Below, one piece after another: positions 9,790 through 22,293 of a DNA stretch of 64,000 nt. The DNA is from Scilla litardierei (taxonomy: Eukaryota; Streptophyta; Magnoliopsida; Asparagales; Asparagaceae), in assembly GCA_030789695.1 (NCBI GenBank), contig CM061142.1:47123987-47187986 (forward strand). Direction: 5' to 3'. Numbering within the stretch: position 1 is the stretch's first letter; each line of letters opens with the position of its first letter. The position numbers were made by a program, and so were the translations under genes. Below the pieces are notes generated by a model, which was not told the DNA's origin, did no database searches, and was given only the letters and a program-made list of their open reading frames with translations.

Positions 9790-11541
9790 TGTAATGCCCT
9801 ACAAGCTACTGCACAAGTACTAGAGGGGGGGTGAATAGTACTTTAAAATAATAAGGAGTATAATTCCAAATTAAATTGCAAACAACTACCAAATCAATTT
9901 GCGGAAGCTTAAATTGAATGACAACAACAAAATTAACAATGCAAACAAATGATGTTAAAGGGTTCGGATCCACCCAAGTCTCCCTGACTTGTTCCCGGTG
10001 ATCCTACGTCCCAACCACCCGGAGCCCCTCCGGATACTTGAGTTAGAAACCCTAACTCAAGATTTCCACTATGAATATCTTTTGAAAAACCTTCACAAGA
10101 TCAAATCATACAACAACGACAATAGTGAATCCCACAACCCGGGATCACAACCTTCTCTCACAACCGAGAGAATCAACAAGCAATATAAATGAGTTATATT
10201 GAAATAAGCAAACTTACCACAAAATCCTATACCTTGAGTTTTTCTTACCCAATAGGTGAAATGAAGGATTTGAGGAAGATGAAGTCACCAAGACCTAGCA
10301 CCAAGGAAATGACCAGCAATCGGTGCCTAGGGATGATTTGGAGACTTGGATCAAGCTATAGCTTGAAGAGCTCACCAAGAACAAGCTTCTCTCAAAAGGG
10401 ATTCTAGATCTAGAATAGTGAGAGAATGGGTTTCTTGTGAGGAAGAGAGCTTTAGATTTGAGTGAGAATGGCTATCTCTTTTGATCTCAATGAATCTCTG
10501 AATGGAAGCTCTCACCTAGATAGAAATGACCTAGGTTCGTATTTATAGGGTCCCATAAAAACAACTTAGGTCATTCTCCAACGGATAGAAATCTGGGAGA
10601 ATTAGTCGGTCAAAGAACAATCACTGACCGACTAGTTCATCAACTAGTCGGTCAGTCAAACAGCATGGACCGACTAAGAGAGGAACTGAGAAGAAAGAGA
10701 ATTTCAGACCTAGAAATCTAGTCGGTCCAAGAAGACTTTCTGACCTACTAGTTTCACAACTAGTCGGTCAGTCAGTGAACGTAGACCGACTAAGAGGCAA
10801 AATGAAATAGTCTGAACACAAGTTGACTTAGTCGGTCCAAGAACAAAAGTTGACCGACTAGATTATCAACTAGTCGGTCACCAAACGTTCTTAGACCGAC
10901 TAACGATAAACAGTAGCTTAGGAGAAATTTAGCATGAACAGTAAGTCACAACTAGTCGGTCAAAGAAGCATCACTGACCGACTAGTTCACAAACTAGTCG
11001 GTCGGTGAGTCAACGTAGACCGACTAACTGTAAACAGTAAAGTCCAAGAAATTAAGGAATCAAACTAGTCGGTCCAAGAAGAGTTGCTGACCGACTAGAT
11101 CATCATCTAGTCGGTCAGTACTTCTTATTGTACCAACTAACATGCACAAACAAGTCCGAATCGAAGCGCAACGCTTCGAGGAAGTTAGAATGAACTTGTA
11201 CTAAGATCCTAGAGCTACGATATGAGCGTTATGAAGTTAGAATGGTAAGATATACTCAAGGCTTAACATTCTATATATCGAAGCTAAAAAGACTATAAAT
11301 AAAACCTTAATAAACGGTCTTCGAGAGCTTCGATTGATTCTTCAGAACTTCCAAAACGGCGCAAGAGCTTCAACGAAGCTTTAGGCATGAATACGAGTTT
11401 TGTGAAGTGTTGAGATGTCGCTTTGAATGTTCTCGTGAATTTGGCGACGATCTCCAATACTGCGCTCACAAATTGTTAGTTCATGGATTATTTATGTTTG
11501 CTCATCATCAAAACCAAATCCGGGGAGTCCAATATTCAACA
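9790..11541 (-). repeat. B 3' LTR (1752 bp)
   Basis: The plus strand reads TGTAATGCCC to ATATTCAACA. It is almost identical to 20535-22288. Short plus-strand ORFs occur in both LTRs and have no known features. Confidence 0.95.
10541..11150 (-). promoter_or_regulatory. B LTR promoter: five-unit inverted-motif array and TATA box
   Basis: CTATAAAT (reverse strand) lies at 10541-10548. Upstream, five units of about 75-80 bp each hold four copies of CTAGTCGGTC or GACCGACTAG in alternating orientation, so neighbours can pair as hairpins. GACCGAC contains the DRE/CRT core RCCGAC, the site of DREB/CBF factors; about 20 cores are present. Stress response is inferred. Confidence 0.7.
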
Positions 11542-11753
11542 TTCTCCCCCTTTTTGGTGATGACAAACCAACATAAATAATAATCAAAAATAATGATTCA
11601 AATGTAAAATACTTACTCCCCCTGCATTGATGACACGTTAATTCCAAAATGAATATATATGAATTGCATCAATCAGACGAGTAAGATAAATAAAGAGAAT
11701 CGATTTTCGAAATATCGGATTTTGAAAATCCTTATATATATCTTAACTCCCCC
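11542..11753 (-). other. B polypurine tract and auxiliary copies
   Basis: TTCTCCCCCTTTTT (11542-11555) reads AAAAAGGGGGAGAA against the LTR. ACTCCCCCT recurs near 11613 and 11745. Multiple polypurine tracts are, as I recall, a known Sirevirus trait. Confidence 0.7.
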
Positions 11754-12521
11754 TGAATCTAACATATCAAACTAGATTCTTGGAAATTGAGTTAAATTTT
11801 CATTTGCGCTATTTATTATCATTATCTCTGCCCCTTTGGCATTATCCCAAAAATGGGGTGCATACAACGACAACAACTAGGAAATGGAAAATCCAACATC
11901 GGGAGTCGTAGACAATGACGATGGAACTAATTGACACCAAGGGAAAAATGATGAAATCAAATCAAGGTGTGCCAAATTGTCCATTATAAAAAAACGATAA
12001 TCAAAATCATCAAAAATATTTGGTAATTTTTCATTTATTGAATAATGAAACATACTCTCCAATATTCAATATTCTTGGTTAAATTTGTGCATGGAAAACA
12101 ATTCTATACAATTATAGAATATCAATCTATTTAACCAAGTTTTTTAATCGTCGAGCGACGATTTTATATAGCATGAACATTGAATGAGAATTAATGTGCA
12201 CGAGGAAGTAAATATCACAACATGAACAACGATGTATATATAGATAGAAACATCAAGAGTACATCCCAAAAAGAGATCGATACAACAAATGCAACATACC
12301 CATCAAAAAAAATACATCATATATCATTGATACAACATCATCATGAGAACATCATCATCAACATCCAGCAACAAAAAAATACAACACATCAAAATATCTA
12401 ACACCGACATCCAGAAAACGCAAAAATACATCAAATCAACCATCAATCTCCATCCTAACCCAAAATACTCTCAAAAAAATATGTCATCCAAAGAGTAGTG
12501 GAGAGTCCTCGGAACAAACGA
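11754..12521 (-). other. B non-coding stretch before the 3' LTR
   Basis: AT-rich sequence between the extra ORF and the polypurine motifs. I see no ORF or repeat of note. Confidence 0.6.
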
Positions 12522-14181
12522 TCACGAGGAAGTGGCTGGATCTGCAGTCTCCATGGGTCCAGTCGACGGAGTGGACTCAGGCTCTGCAGGGAGAAGAGGC
12601 TTCTCAACAGACTGGATCGTCGGGGTAGGTGTGGAAACAACTGGCTCAACAGCAGGGGTCGCAACAGCAGGGGTCTCAACAGCAGCAGGTGATAGATGTG
12701 CAGGCTCGACAGCAGGGTCAGCAGCATGCTCAGAAGTCTGAAGTGCTGAAGCAGAAGTCTCTGGAGCACCGGAAGTGGTGCCAACTCCAGGAGCTGAAGT
12801 GGTAGCAGCAGCAGCAGCAGTGGCCTCATCGCCACGGGCTAAGGAAGTGACAAGCTCGTCAAGCTCCTCATCGTCCATCTCCTCGGCCTCAGAAACTGAA
12901 GGAGGAAGATCAATCCCCATCATACGAGCCATACGACAGACGACCTCCTCAGTACGAGCCAAACGTGAGTCGTGCTGACGAAGAAGGCGTACGACATCGT
13001 CTAATGTGGCAGGAGGAGCGGGGGGCAGCAGCAGCTGAGGGAGTAGACTGGGAAGCAGATGCGGTAGACCTCTGCACATGACGAAGCGCCGCTAGAGATT
13101 TCTTAACGGCCGTCGCGTTTAGAGGAGTACCCAAGGGACGCTCATCGTCAGGAGGGAGAGGGACTCGGAAATGACGAAAGACAAGGGTCAGCAGACACGG
13201 ATATGGAATATGCGCAGATTTATTGGTCTTGCGTATACACTCGAAAGAGTCCATCTTATCGAGTATAACGCGAGCCCAATTAATCTCGCAACCCAAGAAT
13301 AGAGCGTAAATGAGCTTCAAAAATGGCTGGGATGGAAGTGAAGATGAGCCGTACTTGGGAAGCAAGCACGACTTCAGAATGAGATTCAGAACCCAGGCAT
13401 TTGGCTTGAACGACTTTGAAGGAACTCCAATAAAGGCAGGAGGGATCACATGGAAGATGTCAGAAAGAACGGACTGATCCAAGGAAGATATATCGTCGAC
13501 GGAAATGTCAGAAGGCAGGAGACCAGAAGACGAACAACCAAGTATCTCCCCCAAGATTTCTGCCGTGAGAACTATAGGAGTTCCCAAGACAGTAGTCTCG
13601 ATGGAGTGACTCGCATCGTACTGGCCTCGGACACGATTGGCATAGAACAATTTCACAAGGCGAGGATATGGTTTAGGATTGGCCTTAAGATAGTAGCGGA
13701 GATAATCAAGGAGACCACTATAGGAGAGGAGGTCAGCTAAGCCAAGGAAATCTGAAAACTGAACGTAGTGCTCCAATAGCATCGGGCAGTGTTCAATACG
13801 GTTGTAGGCCGCGAGACACATAGGGTCGTCGCGACACAACGATATGTCAACACCACCCGCTGGCATTGGGCCCTTTCCCTTTGGCTGGCGAGTCCTAGGA
13901 CGAAGTGGAGGAGTGGGTTCCCTATGGCTAGGCTCATCCTCAGGCACAAACTCAGTGTCGGAATCGGGAGGAGTAGAGGGTGAGTGGAGTATGGGCTTTT
14001 TGGTCTTAGATTTGCGGGGTTTGACCGTCGCCGTCCTCTGCTTCTTCAGAGGAGGCGAAGACGGAGAAGCTTGGGTTGATTTGGCACGACGCTTAGGCTT
14101 AGGTGGATTCCTAGGGTCGGAAGGCTCTATAGACATAGGAGAAGCCCCAGAAGATGCGATAGGAATCCTCGTCTTTGCCAT
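12522..14181 (-). pseudogene. Extra ORF of B in the env position (one frameshift)
   Basis: The first frame (14181-12949, 410 residues) starts MAKTRIPIASSG. It has a basic, proline-rich N-terminus with possible nuclear-localisation clusters (KPKRR, KPRKSKTKK), then a folded region (about residues 110-345) resembling the putative plant transposon protein domain found in many plant retroelements. A second frame (13079-12522) continues with a short helical segment rich in Arg/Leu/Glu and a long Ala/Pro/Thr-rich tail. The frames meet at a run of six G at about 13020-13025, so a one-base indel is likely. No signal peptide or membrane segment is evident, so I would not call it envelope. An internal array and TATA-like box lie upstream. 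Confidence 0.7.
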
Positions 14182-14360
14182 GGTCGTGGCACGACGAGTA
14201 CAAGCAACTGAAACTACTAGCTACACAAACCCTAGAGATCAAAAGAAATCGGAAAACACAAACCCTAGAAGCACAAGCCCTAACACAAGAACTACAACAA
14301 CCTAGAACCCTAGATGATGAAATCGAACCCTAGGGAAGGAAATCAACACCTAGGAGGGGA

Positions 14361-14890
14361 AGATATACCTAGGAGGAGGGTGCGACGGCGGCGGACGGCT
14401 GGGATGGCCGGAGATCTGGTCGGAGTCGACGGGAATACGAAGGGGCTCGAGAGGGGTTAGGGATTTTTCGGGCTGGAGCTGAGGGGAATACCGACTAAAA
14501 CTAAGATTAGTCGGATGAAAATGAAGATAAGTCGGTCTGGAAGCGAAAATACACAAATGCCCTAACATACTTAGTCGGTCACAGTTCAAGCACTGACCGA
14601 CTAGATTACGATCTAGTCGGTCGGTTAATGAGCTTGAACCGACTAAGTCGAAACAGAGGCAAACAGTGATTTTTAGGGCTAGAATTAGTCGGTCGTAGTA
14701 TACACACTGACCGACTAGTTTTCAATCTAGTCGGTCGGTAAGTGTACTGAGACCGACTAAAGAAAGAAAATGATAAGAGTAAGATAAAAGCTTGATCTAG
14801 TCGGTCTGAGTTCACTTGCTGACCGACTAGATGAGCATCTAGTCGGTTGACAAATGAACTGAAACCGACTAGAAGAGTCCAAAAATTGAT
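14361..14890 (-). promoter_or_regulatory. B internal array and TATA-like box upstream of the extra ORF
   Basis: Three units of the LTR-type array (four alternating TAGTCGGTC/GACCGACTA motifs each) lie at about 14565-14880, with degenerate copies near 14490-14545. AGGTATATCT (reverse strand) at 14361-14370 is a TATA-like sequence about 180 bases before the ATG at 14181. This repeats the LTR layout inside the element. Promoter function is inferred. Confidence 0.55.
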
Positions 14891-15115
14891 AATTGATTTC
14901 TCTTCACAAGCCACTTGGATGAAACATCTTAACACTCTCATTAGTCATCTAAATTACCCCATAAAACGTCGAAATCTTAAATACGACATTGAAATACGAA
15001 TTCGATCATAAATTCAAACATATCACATAAAATTCCCAAAAATTCAATAAATCTAGCATGAACGAAATATCGCAAAATATGATAGCATGCAAGATAATTG
15101 AATGAAACATGAATC

Positions 15116-18100
15116 CTATATCTCGGATTCACCCATAATCCCCAATTCTCGACGCAACCGCACAAAGGAGTCCTCCTTTAGGGGTTTCGTGAAAATATCG
15201 GCGATTTGCTTTTGGGTTTCAACGTACACTAAAATGATGTCCTTTTTAGCAACATGATCATCTAAAAAATGGTGTCGGACATCTATGTGTTTTGATCGGG
15301 AATGGTGCACCGGATTCTTTGAAAGACAGATAGCACTTTGGTTATCCACCATGATAGGGCTAGTATCACAGTGAATACCAAAATCCTTCAAAGTGTGTCT
15401 CATCCAAAGAACCTGGGCACAAGCGGCACCGGCGGCAATATATTCCGCCTCGGTGGTTGAAAGTGATACGGAATTTTGCTTCTTGGAAAACCAAGAGACA
15501 AGAGAATTTCCTAGAAAATGGCAAGTGCCACTAGTACTTTTCCTGACGGATTTGCATCCCGCATAATCGGCATCACTGTATGAGACTAACTCATACGTGC
15601 TAGATTTCGGATAAAGTAATCCAAAATCAAGTGTATAACTTAGATAACGGAAAATACGCTTTACCGCTACTAAGTGAGACTCCTTAGGTTGAGACTGATA
15701 ACGAGCACATATGCATACGGCAAACATAATATCGGGCCTACTTGTGGTAAGATAAAGTAAACTACCTATCATACCTCGATATAGACGAATGTCTATATCC
15801 TTACCGCCCGTATCCTTGTCCAGATGCGTAGTCGTGCTCATTGGAGTCTTTTTCCCGGAAGCACTTTCCATTCCAAATCGCTTAAGCAACTCCACCGTAT
15901 ACTTCGTTTGGTGGATGAAGATTGCATCGTTCAATTGGCGAATTTAGAGACCTAAGAAATATTTGAGTTCGCCCATGTGGCTCATCTCAAATTGGTCCTT
16001 CATAACATTAGAAAACTTTTCGCAAAGAGTGAAGTTAGTAGCACCGAAAATGATATCATCAACATAAATTTGAACTAATAAAATATCATTATTCGCATGC
16101 TTAACAAAAAGTGTAGAATCGGCTTCGCCCATTTTAAAATTCAAATCCAAAAGAAAATTCTTTAGGCGATCATACCAAGCTCGAGGAGCTTGTCTCAAAC
16201 CATAAAGAGCTTTCTTTAGTTTAAAAACATGATTTGGAAATTTTTCATTTATGAAGCCCGGAGGTTGAGAAACGTAAACTTCCTCAACAACATCTCCGTT
16301 TAAAAATGCACTTTTAACATCCATTTGAAATAACTTAAAATTTTTATGGCATGCATAAGACAATAAAAGTCTAATTGATTCTAATCTAGCTACCGGAGCG
16401 AAGGATTCTTCGAAATCGATACCTTCCTCTTGGCGATAGCCTTGAGCAACTAACCGAGCTTTGTTCCGGACGACGACTTGATTTTCGTCGGTTTTGTTCT
16501 TGAAGATCCACTTTGTCCCTATGACGGTGTGGTTCTTTGATGGCAAAGGAACAAGCTCCCATACCTCATTCCTCTCGAATTGAATGAGTTCCTCCTCCAT
16601 GGCAAGGATCCAAGCACTATCTTCGCATGCTTCAACGATATTCTTTGGCTCTAACGATGAGGCAAAGGAACAATTGGCGAAGTGGTGGACTTGAGATCTC
16701 GTCTTGACACTATCATCAATATTGCCAATGACTTGCTCATGGGGATGGTCGCGAACGGTATGAAGCCGCTTGGGAATACCTTGATCACTAGGCACATTCT
16801 CAACAACTTCATTAGTCGGGTTAGCCTCAATAGAATCAATTGAATCAATAGACTTAGAATTTTCAAACGAATCACATAAAACATCCATAGAATCATTATC
16901 ATTTGAAATTCTAGAAGTAGTAAAATGCTCATTAAAAGAGACATGAAGTGATTCCTCGATCGTAGAGGATCTTTTGTTGTATATCCGGTAGGCTTTGCTA
17001 CGTGAGGAATACCCAACAAATATCCCCTCATCCGATCTCGGATCAAACTTGTCCAAATTATCATATGTGTTTTTAATAAAACATTTTGCGCCGAAAACAC
17101 GAAAATGTTTAACTTGAGGCAATCTACCAAACAACAATTCATAGCAAGTTTGTTTGGTGCCGGGCCTCAAAAGTATTCTATTAAACACATAACAAGCGGT
17201 GTGTACCGCTTCCGCCCAAAATTGATAACCAAGTTGACTATCTTCGAGCATAGTGCGAGCACACTCCACAAGCGTTCTATTCTTCCTCTCAACAACACCA
17301 TTTTGAGGAGGTGCACGAGGGAAAGAAAACGTGTGAGTAATTCCAAGATCATCACAAAAATTTGAGAAAGACTCATTCTCAAATTCACCCCATGATCACT
17401 ACGAATAGTGACAATGGTGGTTCCGATGAGATTTTGTACTTTCTTCACAAATATTGTGAAGTTTTCAAAAGCTTCATTTTTATTACATAGGAAAAATACC
17501 CATGTAAATCTTGAATAATCATCAACGATGACTAGTCCATATCTTGCATTTCCTAAGGAAGCAACTCTAGTTGGCCCAAATAAATCTAGATGTAATAGCT
17601 CTAGTGGCCGTTTCGTAGAAATGCTTTTCTTAGGTTTAAATGAAGATTTAGGAAGCTTGCCACGTTGACAAGAATCACAAAAACGAGCTTTGGAAAACCT
17701 TTAATGGAATTTAATTTCGAAAGCTTATAAAGTGTTCCAAAGTTCACATGTCCAAAGCGTCGATGCCATAAGTGTTGTTCACTTGTGTTGGCAACGAGAC
17801 ATTGTTCATATGACTTAGGAAGATCCAAAATATAAGTATCTTTATGGCGTGTGCCGGAAAATAATAATTTATTATTATCATTTGAAATATGACACAATCC
17901 TTTCGCAAAGCTAACTTTGTAACCTTTGTCACAAAGTTGTCTTATTGAAATAAGATTATGATTTAAACCATTAACTAGATAGACATCACTAATTAAGGGT
18001 TTAGAATGGTTACCCACTTTACCAACACCGACGATGGTTCCGCTCTCGTTGCCTCCAAATACGACGTGATTTCCATTTGCAATGGGAACCACTCCAGAGA

Positions 18101-18200
18101 GCAATTGAGCGTCAACCGTCATGTGTTTTGAACACCCGCTATCGAGTATCCAATTCCCTTTGGAGCTAAATTTAAATTTGTTGCTCCTCTTCTTTTTCTT
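15116..18200 (-). pseudogene. B pol: protease, integrase, reverse transcriptase, RNase H
   Basis: The protease motif DSGCSKHMT lies near 18140. A GAG-pre-integrase segment with HLWHRRFGH follows in the 18122-17601 frame. The integrase core frames then shift near 17695 and 17390; both look like single-base losses next to short G runs. The RT frame (17269-15944) has [10 protein letters not shown] at residues 316-325 and the catalytic YVDD at 402-405. A TAA at 15944-15946 splits RT from RNase H (15934-15116), which has the copia motifs DADYAGC, STTEAEY and the terminal KHIDVRHHF block. The TAA replaces what is normally a glutamine codon (C to T). Overall order is that of Ty1/copia. It is defective as read. 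Confidence 0.9.
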
Positions 18201-18266
18201 TTCCTTGAGTACCTAAAGATAGAAACTTTCATATCATGGTACCCAAGGTCATTGGGTCCTCAAAAG

Positions 18267-20507
18267 TTAGACCTTTGGAAGCCAAGTCCAATTGGACTTT
18301 GACTTCCCCACATAATTTCTACTATGCACAACATCCGAAAAATAAGCATTCATATATACTTGTTTTTCATCCATGCTTGTGTCCTTTGGGCTCCAAATAG
18401 TGAAAATTTTGGGAGCCATCATCCTATTGGGTGCATGCATGCGTTGTTGGTTTCTACGTGATGCATGTCGTGGATAGGCATACGGAACAAGATGGAATGG
18501 TGCACGACGAGAATTATTCATATGATGAGGTGGGTGAACATATGCATGTGTGGGAACACGTGCGTGAGGGTGTCTCACATGGTGTGCACGTGCCCGTGAA
18601 CGTGTAGCATAGAAATCATCATATGTGTGAGATGGTGGAGTAGGACGTGTGTTCCTACGTGGCATGGTATTTGTGTACATATAAGCATGCCCCTTCTTTG
18701 GAGGTCCACCCAAAGTGGGTTTCTTTCCAAAAGAGGGTGTGGACGAGGTGGAAGCACCATTGGTAGATGAACTACCAATAGAGTGTTTGCTACCACTCGT
18801 AGAGTCACCGGAAGTTGGCCTAACAAAAGTAGTGGCCGCTTTGGATGGACATCCCATCGTATACCCCAAACCAATGTGGTGATTGGCCGGAAGTAAGTCA
18901 CTTAGGATTATATCCAAATGGTCCTTACCCTTATTGAATCTATTGATTCGGCCTAATGTGTTCTCATATTTCTCTTTGAGAGAATGCATAGAAGTATCTA
19001 ATGTGGATACTTGCGATGTGAGCACATAAACACGAGATTTAAGATTCTCGTTCTCAATACTCAAAGTCGAGTTTTGAGAAGTTAAATCCGCTATCCTATG
19101 TTCTTCCGGATCATCAATGCTAACATGTTCAAGTTTAGATTTGAGATTAACAATCTCATTTCTTAACTCTTCAACAACGGTGTCGTTGTTGGTGATGATA
19201 GTCTTAGGCGAGGTTTGAATGCTAGCTATGTCATCTTTTACTTTAGTATATCTATTTACTAACTTAGTGTATTTAGACCATAAATGAGAGTTAGCATCCC
19301 TAAGATCATCCATAGTTACCTCATCGCCTTCGTCGTCGCTATCATCGGAAGAGGAAGATCCTTGATCATGCTCCTCTATTGCCATGAAGCACATGTGCGC
19401 TTGCTCCACTTTCTCATCATCCGACTCTCCGCTTGAGGAATCCTCGGAGTCGGTGAATGTTGCTCCGACAAGTCCCTTTTTGTACCCCTTTTTGTACTTC
19501 TTTGACTTGTCGAACTTCGGCGCCTTCCACTTCTCCTTTTGCTTGTTTTGAGGACAATCCGCTTTGATGTGTCCTGGCTTATTGCATTTAAAGCACAAAG
19601 GTGGAGAGGCGTTAGTAGAAGGAAATTTAGATTTTTGTTTGAAGTTACCCTTTCGGAAGAAGCGATTGAACTTCTTTGCCATGAGTGCAATGGATTCCAT
19701 GTCCATTTCTTCTTCCGAGTCCTCATCATCGGTAGAGGTGGATGAAGCCACCTTGAATGCAATCGCCTTTTTCTTAGGCGCGTCTTGGTTCAAATAGGAC
19801 TTCATCTTTTCTTGTAACTTCACCTTGCTATCTTTGCGTACCTAGTATGACATCAAAGTACCCATTAGTTGAACTACGGTATATTTGTTCATGTCATTAC
19901 CTTCCTCGATGGCGAAGGTACGTTTTTCCCTAGAAGAAGGAAGTCCTTCAATAAGCTTTGAGCACTTCTCCTTTTGAGTGTAGGACTTGCCGAGGGCCTC
20001 TAACTCGTTTATTATGTCAACGAAGCGAGCGTAATATTCTTTCATCTTCTCGCCCTGTTGCATATGAAACATTTCGTAATCTTTGTTTACGACTACGAGT
20101 TTAGAGTCTCTTACCCTACTCGTCCCTTCATGAAGAATGAGGAGGGAGTTCCAAATTTGATATGCACTCTTACATGTGCATATCTTATTGAAGTCCTCGG
20201 GCTCCAATGCGCATTGCAAGGCGTTCATTGCCTTGGCATTGCTTACCTCCGCGGCGATCTCCGCGGTAGTCCATTTCTCAAAGTCTTCTTCTTCGGGTTC
20301 AATGTATTCCTTCATTGTGGTCCTCCATAAGGATGCACTCCGGAGGAAGGTTTCCATCCGGCATTTCCAGTACCCGTAGTTGGTACCGTTGAAGAATGGA
20401 GGCCTCGTAGAGGAATGTCCTTCCATCACCGAAGATGCTCCTTCTCGGTTCCTGAAGGTGTCATAGTTGGAAGGTGGACGCACGGTCTTGTTGTCGTTGG
20501 CAGACAT
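18267..20507 (-). pseudogene. B gag with zinc knuckle
   Basis: Gag starts at ATG 20507, only 12 bases after the primer site. Residues 1-221 are a UBN2-type copia Gag core (FFNGTNYGYWK near the start, LIEGLPSS towards the end). An in-frame TAG at 19842-19844 interrupts it, and the same frame continues from 19841 to 18267. In the downstream part a CCHC knuckle, CFKCNKPGHIKADC, sits at residues 77-90, followed by acidic stretches, a coiled-coil-like region and a His/Arg-rich tail with repeated HPHARVPTHAY-like segments. A further frame break near 18130-18270 separates it from protease. Confidence 0.88.
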
Positions 20508-20519
20508 AGCTAAGTATCT

Positions 20520-20532
20520 GGCTCTGATACCA
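20520..20532 (-). other. B primer-binding site (initiator tRNA-Met)
   Basis: GGCTCTGATACCA is the reverse of TGGTATCAGAGCC, complementary to plant initiator tRNA-Met. It is two bases from the 5' LTR. Confidence 0.92.
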
Positions 20533-20534
20533 AA

Positions 20535-22288
20535 TGTAATGCCCTACAAGCTACTGCACAAGTACTAGAGGGGGGGGGTGAATAGTACTTTAAAATAATA
20601 AGGAGTATAATTCCAAATTAAATTGCAAACAACTACCAAATCAATTTGCGGAAGCTTAAATTGAATGACAACAACAAAATTAACAATGCAAACAAATGAT
20701 GTTAATGGGTTCGGATCCACCCAAGTCTCTCCGACTTGTTCCCGGTGATCCTACGTCCCAACCACCCGGAGCCCCTCCGGATACTTGAGTTAGAAACCCT
20801 AACTCAAGATTTCCACTATGAATATCTTGTGAAAAACCTTCACAAGATCAAATCATACAACAACGGCAATAGTGAATCCCACAACCCGGGATCACAATCT
20901 TCTCTCACAACCGAGAGAATCAACAAGCAATATAAATGAGTTATATTGAAATAAGCAAACTTACCACAAAATCCTATACCTTGAGTTTTTCTTACCCAAT
21001 AGGTGAAATGAAGGATTTGAGGAAGATGAAGTCACCAAGACCTAGCACCAAGGAAATGACCAGCAATCGGTGCCTAGGGATGATTTGGAGACTTGGATCA
21101 AGCTATAGCTTGAAGAGCTCACCAAGAACAAGCTTCTCTCAAAAGGGATTCTAGATCTAGAATAGTGAGAGAATGGGTTTCTTGTGAGGAAGAGAGCTTT
21201 AGATTTGAGTGAGAATGGCTATCTCTTTTGATCTCAATGAATCTCTGAATGGAAGCTCTCACCTAGATAGAAATGACCTAGGTTCGTATTTATAGGGTCC
21301 CATAAAAACAACTTAGGTCATTCTCCAACAGATAGAAATCTGGGAGAATTAGTCGGTCAAAGAACAATCACTGACCGACTAGTTCATCAACTAGTCGGTC
21401 AGTCAAACAGCATGGACCGACTAAGAGAGGAACTGAGAAGAAAGAGAATTTCAGACCTAGAAATCTAGTCGGTCCAAGAAGACTTTCTGACCGACTAGTT
21501 TCACAACTAGTCGGTCAGTCAGTGAACGTAGACCGACTAAGAGGCAAAATGAAATAGTCTGAACACAAGTTGACTTAGTCGGTCCAAAAACAAAAGTTGA
21601 CCGACTAGATTGTCAACTAGTCTGTCACCAAACGTTCTTAGACCGACTAACGATAAACAGTAGCTTAGGAGAAATTTAGCATGAACAGTAAGTCACAACT
21701 AGTCGGTCAAAGAAGCATCACTGACCGACTAGTTCACAAACTAGTCGGTCGGTGAGTCAACGTAGACCGACTAACTGTAAACAGTAAAGTCCAAGAAATT
21801 AAGGAATCAAACTAGTCGGTCCAAGAAGAGTTGCTGACCGACTAGATCATCATCTAGTCGGTCAGTACTTCTTATTGTACCAACTAACATGCACAAACAA
21901 GTCCGAATCGAAGCGCGACGCTTCGAGGAAGTTAGAATGAACTTGTACTAAGATCCTAGAGCTACGATATGAGCGTTATGAAGTTAGAATGGTAAGATAT
22001 ACTCAAGGCTTAACATTCTATATATCGAAGCTAAAAAGACTATAAATAAAACCTTAATAAACGGTCTTCGAGAGCTTCGATTGATTCTTCATAACTTCCA
22101 AAACGGCGCAAGAGCTTCAACGAAGCTTTAGGCATGAATACGAGTTTTGTGAAGTGTTGAGATGTCGCTTTGAATGTTCTCGTGAATTTGGCGACGATCT
22201 CCAATACTGCGCTCACAAATTGTTAGTTCATGGATTATTTATGTTTGCTCATCATCAAAACCAAATCCGGGGAGTCCAATATTCAACA
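20535..22288 (-). repeat. B 5' LTR (1754 bp)
   Basis: Near-identical partner of 9790-11541, followed by the GATCG target duplication at 22289-22293. Confidence 0.95.
21288..21900 (-). promoter_or_regulatory. B 5' LTR promoter: array and TATA box
   Basis: Same five-unit alternating CTAGTCGGTC array as the 3' LTR. ATTTATAG (TATA on the reverse strand) is at 21288-21295. Confidence 0.7.
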
Positions 22289-22293
22289 GATCG
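22289..22293. repeat. Right target-site duplication of element B (GATCG)
   Basis: Matches 9785-9789. Confidence 0.95.

Larger units (their letters stand above)
9790..22288 (-). mobile_element. Element B: Sirevirus-type Ty1/copia retrotransposon
   Basis: This is a complete 12.5-kb insertion with 1.75-kb LTRs differing at only about 14 positions by eye (over 99% identical), a 5-bp duplication, a tRNA-iMet primer site, gag-pol in copia order (gag, protease, integrase, RT, RNase H), and a further ORF between pol and the 3' LTR. The extra ORF, the very short primer-site-to-gag distance and repeated polypurine motifs fit Sireviruses. Near-identical LTRs mean a recent insertion, yet the ORFs are broken. 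Confidence 0.92.

Noticed and set aside
10594..11150. Regularly spaced repeats resembling a CRISPR array
   Set aside because: Plant LTR context; the repeats alternate in orientation, the spacers recur, and no cas genes are present.
12455..12835. Leucine-rich ORF
   Set aside because: Frame shadow of the Ala/Pro-rich extra ORF of element B.
12522..14181. Calling the extra ORF of B an envelope gene
   Set aside because: No signal peptide, membrane helix or fusion-like segment; the name would rest on position only.
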